DNA from: Bacteriovorax stolpii
GTDB lineage: Bacteria > Bdellovibrionota > Bacteriovoracia > Bacteriovoracales > Bacteriovoracaceae
Direction: 5' to 3'
Assembly: GCA_945905815.1 (NCBI GenBank)
Contig: CAMDQH010000003.1
Span: 1-64,000, forward strand
Length of the DNA: 64,000 nt
The notes below the pieces were generated by a model. The model was not told where the DNA came from. It saw only the letters and a list, made by a program, of their open reading frames with translations, and did no database searches. The position numbers and the translations under genes were made by a program. Below are positions 60,973-64,000 of the stretch, one piece after another (position 1 is the first letter of the stretch; each line of letters begins with the position of its first letter).

Positions 60973-61770
60973 ATGTTTAGTGCAACGATGACAGATCAAA
61001 AATTTACAAGAAATTTTATGATCTCCCTTGGAGTTCATCTTCTCCTTGTCCTTGTTGCTTACATCGCTGGCTCAACTATTCTCAATGTCTTATCAAGCAA
61101 CAATAACGTAGAAATTATCCGCTCTTCAATTCGAGTCGATGTCGTTGGAATGCCTAAGTTCACGATCAAAGAGCTCAAAGAAATTCAAGATGAACCTATT
61201 GCGAAAGCTGAGCCTGAAGTTCAGGGGGCAAAGTTAGAAACAACAGTTAAAGACGAAGCTCAGGATGTTATTAAAAAAGATGATCTAGTCATACAGGAGA
61301 AAGGGACGAAGAAAAAATCTTCGTTTATGAATCTTATTACTGATTATTCGAGTAAAAAAGTATCCGCTTCTGAGAACAAAAAAGGCAAAATAAAATCAAG
61401 TAATAAAAATCTAGATTCACTTATCATTGAAGGTAATAGACTCTCGAAAGGTTCGGCTTTGGTAGGGGATTATACCAATGAGCAAACCTCTGAATTCTCG
61501 GCCTATGTTCAGACCCTTCCCGAGTTAGTAAGGATACATTGGAAGCTTCCAACTTATCTGATGAATCAGAATCTAAAATGCAAGATTGCTATATATTTAT
61601 CTGCGTCTGGTGAAGTCGTAAAAACAGATTTAATAGAAACATCCGGTCAAAATGAGTTTGATGCACGTGCCGAAAAGGCCATTCGTGACGCTTCCCCTTT
61701 TCCGAAACCTGAAGCATCCGTTGCTCCGAGGTTAGCGAATTCAGGAATTATCCTGAAATTCCCTCTTTGA
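60973..61770 (+). CDS. tolA: TolA-like energy-transducing protein
   Basis: 265 residues. One membrane helix near 15-35 (FMISLGVHLLLVLVAYIAG), a charged Lys/Glu linker (about 60-140; shorter than in E. coli TolA), and a C-terminal TonB/TolA-type domain with YLSASGEVVKTDLIETSGQN and FDARAEKAIRDASPFPKP. Position after tolQR defines it as TolA. ATG 60988 is an alternative start. It overlaps no stop; tolB begins nine bases after its end. Confidence 0.88.
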   Translation: MFSATMTDQKFTRNFMISLGVHLLLVLVAYIAGSTILNVLSSNNNVEIIRSSIRVDVVGMPKFTIKELKEIQDEPIAKAEPEVQGAKLETTVKDEAQDVIKKDDLVIQEKGTKKKSSFMNLITDYSSKKVSASENKKGKIKSSNKNLDSLIIEGNRLSKGSALVGDYTNEQTSEFSAYVQTLPELVRIHWKLPTYLMNQNLKCKIAIYLSASGEVVKTDLIETSGQNEFDARAEKAIRDASPFPKPEASVAPRLANSGIILKFPL

Positions 61771-61778
61771 GGTACTTT

Positions 61779-63131
61779 ATGAAATTGATTCTCATTATGT
61801 TTATTCTTTTATTTCAGGTTAATGCTTTTGCTCAAATGGCAGTAGCAGAGATTGCAGTGGGTGAGGCAAGTGTTGATAAAGATAAATTCGTTATTGATGA
61901 CGCCGAAATGGAATCTTTGGGTGGAGATCAGAAAAGTCTCTCGAATGAATTAATTGATATCCTCCGTAATGATTTTGTTTTCTATAAGCACAAGTTCAAC
62001 AATGTAGATTATTCAGATAAAGGACAAGCAAGTTATTCCAAGCCAAATCTTACAAAGTGGAAAGAAAGCGGAATTACCTATTTTGTGGCTTCACATATTT
62101 CATCTTCTTCAGGGGGAATTAAAGCTACATTTAAAGCTTGGAGTGTTCTGACTGGTAAAGAAATTTTCACTCAAACTTTTAAAATACAGCGAAATAATAT
62201 TCGTCACATGGGTCACCAGATTGCTGATGGAATATATCGCGCAGTCTCAGGCAAAACCTCCATTTTTAATTCTAAAATAGTTTTTGTCTCTGATCGAGGG
62301 ACTCATGGAAAAGGTACGGTAAAAGAACTTTATATAATGGACTTTGATGGAAATAGAGTCGAAAAGCTTACGCATTTTAATTCTGTCGTACTTTCTCCTT
62401 CCGTTGCTCCTGATAATTCAAAAATTATGTTTTCGGTCATTGCATCTCATAAGGAAGTTTCACGAAACAAAGTTCGAATCATTAAAAATATCGATTTAAA
62501 AATGTACGATTTAAAAAATAAATCTTTCAGTACGATTTCAGACAAGCCAGGGATTAATTCAGGAGCGATTTTTAGCTCTTCAGGCGATTTGATTTATTTA
62601 ACGCTTTCTTTTAAAGGTAATGCTGATATTTATGAAATGCAGGTAGGTTCAGGTAAGATGAGAAATGTCACATCTCATTATGCTGACGATGTTGACCCAT
62701 CAATCACTCAAGACGGATCACTAATGACTTTTCTTTCCAACCGCGCTGGCCGTGCTCATATATATACAATGGATCCATCGCATCCTGATAAAGGCGTAAA
62801 AAGAATTTCATTCGTAGGTCAGTTTAATTCGGCACCACGATTTTCTCCTGATGGTAAGGATATAGTGTTCAGTTCTTGGATTGATTCTGGTTTCGATCTC
62901 TACCGGATAGCCGCTGACGGTAATAACCTGGTCCGTCTAACTAAGGATTTTGGATCAAACGAAGAAGCTTCTTACTCTTTAGACGGGGAATTCATTGTTT
63001 TTACTAGCAAGAGGGTCCTGTCCCGCACTAAGGCCGTACAAGATATCTACATCATGAATCGAGATGGTGAGATTTTGGGCCAATTAACCCAAGATTTCGG
63101 TAGTTGCTACTCCGCAAAGTTTACTAACTAG
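61779..63131 (+). CDS. tolB: TolB-like periplasmic beta-propeller
   Basis: 450 residues, signal peptide MKLILIMFILLFQVNAFAQ. N-terminal domain with LSNELIDILRNDFVFYKHKF, then six PD40/WD40-like repeats: SKIVFVSDRG, LYIMDFDGNRVEKLTHF, PSITQDGSLMTFLSNRAG, APRFSPDGKDIVFSS. TolB binds Pal and TolA. The start is ATG 61779 with GAGG ahead. The usual pal gene is not next; a sigma-54 activator gene follows. Confidence 0.92.
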   Translation: MKLILIMFILLFQVNAFAQMAVAEIAVGEASVDKDKFVIDDAEMESLGGDQKSLSNELIDILRNDFVFYKHKFNNVDYSDKGQASYSKPNLTKWKESGITYFVASHISSSSGGIKATFKAWSVLTGKEIFTQTFKIQRNNIRHMGHQIADGIYRAVSGKTSIFNSKIVFVSDRGTHGKGTVKELYIMDFDGNRVEKLTHFNSVVLSPSVAPDNSKIMFSVIASHKEVSRNKVRIIKNIDLKMYDLKNKSFSTISDKPGINSGAIFSSSGDLIYLTLSFKGNADIYEMQVGSGKMRNVTSHYADDVDPSITQDGSLMTFLSNRAGRAHIYTMDPSHPDKGVKRISFVGQFNSAPRFSPDGKDIVFSSWIDSGFDLYRIAADGNNLVRLTKDFGSNEEASYSLDGEFIVFTSKRVLSRTKAVQDIYIMNRDGEILGQLTQDFGSCYSAKFTN

Positions 63132-63183
63132 CCGAATTTACTGTTAAAAGTGAAGATTCCTTGAACACTGCAGCATTTTAGTC

Positions 63184-63212
63184 TTGTAAATTATTCATAC
63201 AAATTGTAATAT
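63184..63212 (+). promoter_or_regulatory. Candidate sigma-70 promoter for the sigma-54 activator gene
   Basis: TTGTAA (63184-63189), 17-base spacer, TAATAT (63207-63212), about 63 bases before ATG 63276. Confidence 0.5.
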
Positions 63213-63275
63213 CTCCTCACTAACGCACTGTGTAAAATTTAAACAAACCGTGAATTAAGTGTAAAGGGGACAATC

Positions 63276-64000
63276 ATGAAAAACGCATCAAATCACAACG
63301 AACTAGCAACTCTTTCGTCAGTTCTTTTATCGAACCTAGATGAAGTCGTGTTTTTTGCCAAGCTTACAGGCTTCGTTCAGGACATTATGGGCGAGCACAA
63401 AGTTCTTGGTTTCGAAGTTCTTTCAGATGGTTGTACACGTCTTCTTTCAGAAAATGGTCAGGCCCTTTCTTCTGCTAAACTTTTAAACAAAGGCCAAGGC
63501 CTTTCTGGTTATGTCGCTCGTATGAAGAGAGCTTACTACTCAAACTCAGTTAAGCGTGATCCTATTGCTTCATCTGGCCACCGTGATGACAGCGTTGAAG
63601 CAGAACTTTGTGTTCCAGTAATGGTAGATGGAAGTGTAATCGGAACTATCAACGTTCAATCAATTAAAAAAGATAGAAGCTTTTCTGAACTAGATATTGC
63701 AGCGATTAATGATATCCTGACTCAACTTCAATCTCCGATTCGTAATATGCACCTTTATCTCATGGCCAAAAATCTTAACCGTGAATTACAAACAAGAATC
63801 GATGCTAAAGAAAAAGAATTATCAAACCGTGTAGAAATTCAAGTTACAAAAGGCCTTGAAGATAACTCGCAGATGATTGGTCTTTCTAAGAACTTCTTAG
63901 AAGTGGTTCAAACAGCGAAGAAAATTTCGACTCAAGATTTCCCAATCCTTCTCGAAGGCGCACACGGTGTAGGTAAGAAGATATTAGCTAAGAAAATCCA
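63276..64000 (+). CDS. GAF-domain sigma-54 activator (3' end outside window)
   Basis: First 241 residues of a longer protein. Residues 20-165 form a GAF domain (GLSGYVARMKRAYYSNSVKR, AELCVPVMVDGSVIGTINVQ). A short coiled coil follows. From about 200 an AAA+ sigma-54-interaction domain begins (MIGLSKNFLEVVQTAKKIS, ILLEGAHGVGKKILAKKI). The Walker A is GAHGVGKK instead of the usual GE.GTGKE. The GAFTGA loop and DNA-binding domain would be beyond the edge, so activator function cannot be confirmed. AAAGGGGA precedes the ATG. Confidence 0.8.
   Translation, partial: MKNASNHNELATLSSVLLSNLDEVVFFAKLTGFVQDIMGEHKVLGFEVLSDGCTRLLSENGQALSSAKLLNKGQGLSGYVARMKRAYYSNSVKRDPIASSGHRDDSVEAELCVPVMVDGSVIGTINVQSIKKDRSFSELDIAAINDILTQLQSPIRNMHLYLMAKNLNRELQTRIDAKEKELSNRVEIQVTKGLEDNSQMIGLSKNFLEVVQTAKKISTQDFPILLEGAHGVGKKILAKKI

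Noticed and set aside
1-64000. CRISPR array, prophage, secretion island or integron
   Set aside because: No regularly spaced repeats, cas-like, integrase or phage structural genes were seen; the only mobile trace is the IS3 remnant.

Overview
The window is a dense, AT-rich (roughly 40% GC by eye) Gram-negative chromosome segment. It has short gaps, many 1-4 base gene overlaps, and core genes of an organism with an outer membrane (LptE, MlaEFD, TolQRAB, LapB). Several genes recall Bdellovibrionota, and more specifically the Bacteriovorax/Peredibacter side: the fused E1 alpha/beta 2-oxoacid dehydrogenase, a PilT-like ATPase, a Kazal lipoprotein, a stand-alone GYF_2-type membrane protein, and many small secreted proteins. 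This placement is inferred from gene content and was not tested. No tRNA, rRNA, CRISPR array, prophage or intact insertion sequence was seen.

Layout. 1-1.5 kb: end of a VanX-type dipeptidase, a Phd/ParE-like toxin-antitoxin pair, and a very small membrane ORF on the opposite strand. 1.7-9.4 kb: divergent SelO homologue coupled to a peptidase-E-like hydrolase, a YbhP/ClsB-like pair, a PilT-like ATPase and an LTA-synthase-like phosphoglycerol transferase. 9.4-15.8 kb (minus): lipA-lipB, then astD-MFS-rarD-ABC ATPase. 15.9-20.8 kb: DUF1338 enzyme (plus), then a tightly overlapping seven-gene minus-strand envelope cluster (YceI, cytochrome c lipoprotein, haem-motif beta-barrel, exported barrel-like protein, HAMP protein, tiny lipoprotein, receiver). 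20.9-23.3 kb: astA and a class III aminotransferase. 23.4-28.9 kb (plus): two exported proteins, the E1 fusion, and two paralogous secreted repeat proteins.

28.9-40.6 kb (minus): nrdR-nusB, glyA with a Kazal lipoprotein, then the fatty-acid block DUF177-rpmF-fabH-fabD-fabG-[M14 carboxypeptidase]-[HAD phosphatase]-acpP-fabF. Intrinsic terminators lie after rpmF, after the HAD gene and between acpP and fabF. 40.6-52.5 kb (plus mostly): a broken M23 peptidase, a pseudo-receiver protein, alr, MlaEFD, a GYF_2 membrane protein split by an 11-A tract, a methyltransferase, a DciA-like protein (minus), lptE, holA, then a scar with an IS3 remnant, a BLUF photoreceptor and an orphan 3' gene fragment. 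52.5-64 kb: rlmN, a secreted EF-hand phospholipase D-like protein, sppA, lapB, three envelope proteins of unknown function, tolQ-tolR-tolA-tolB, and the start of a GAF/sigma-54 activator cut by the window end.

The main themes are envelope building and maintenance (fatty acids, cardiolipin, Mla lipid transport, LPS assembly, Tol) and an accessory layer of secreted proteins typical of predators. Four pieces are visibly decaying: a TauE/SafE permease, an M23 peptidase, an IS3 transposase and an orphan C-terminus. The observations most worth following are the A11 frameshift site downstream of Mla, the overlapping cytochrome/barrel/HAMP/receiver cluster, and the small membrane ORF facing the toxin-antitoxin pair.
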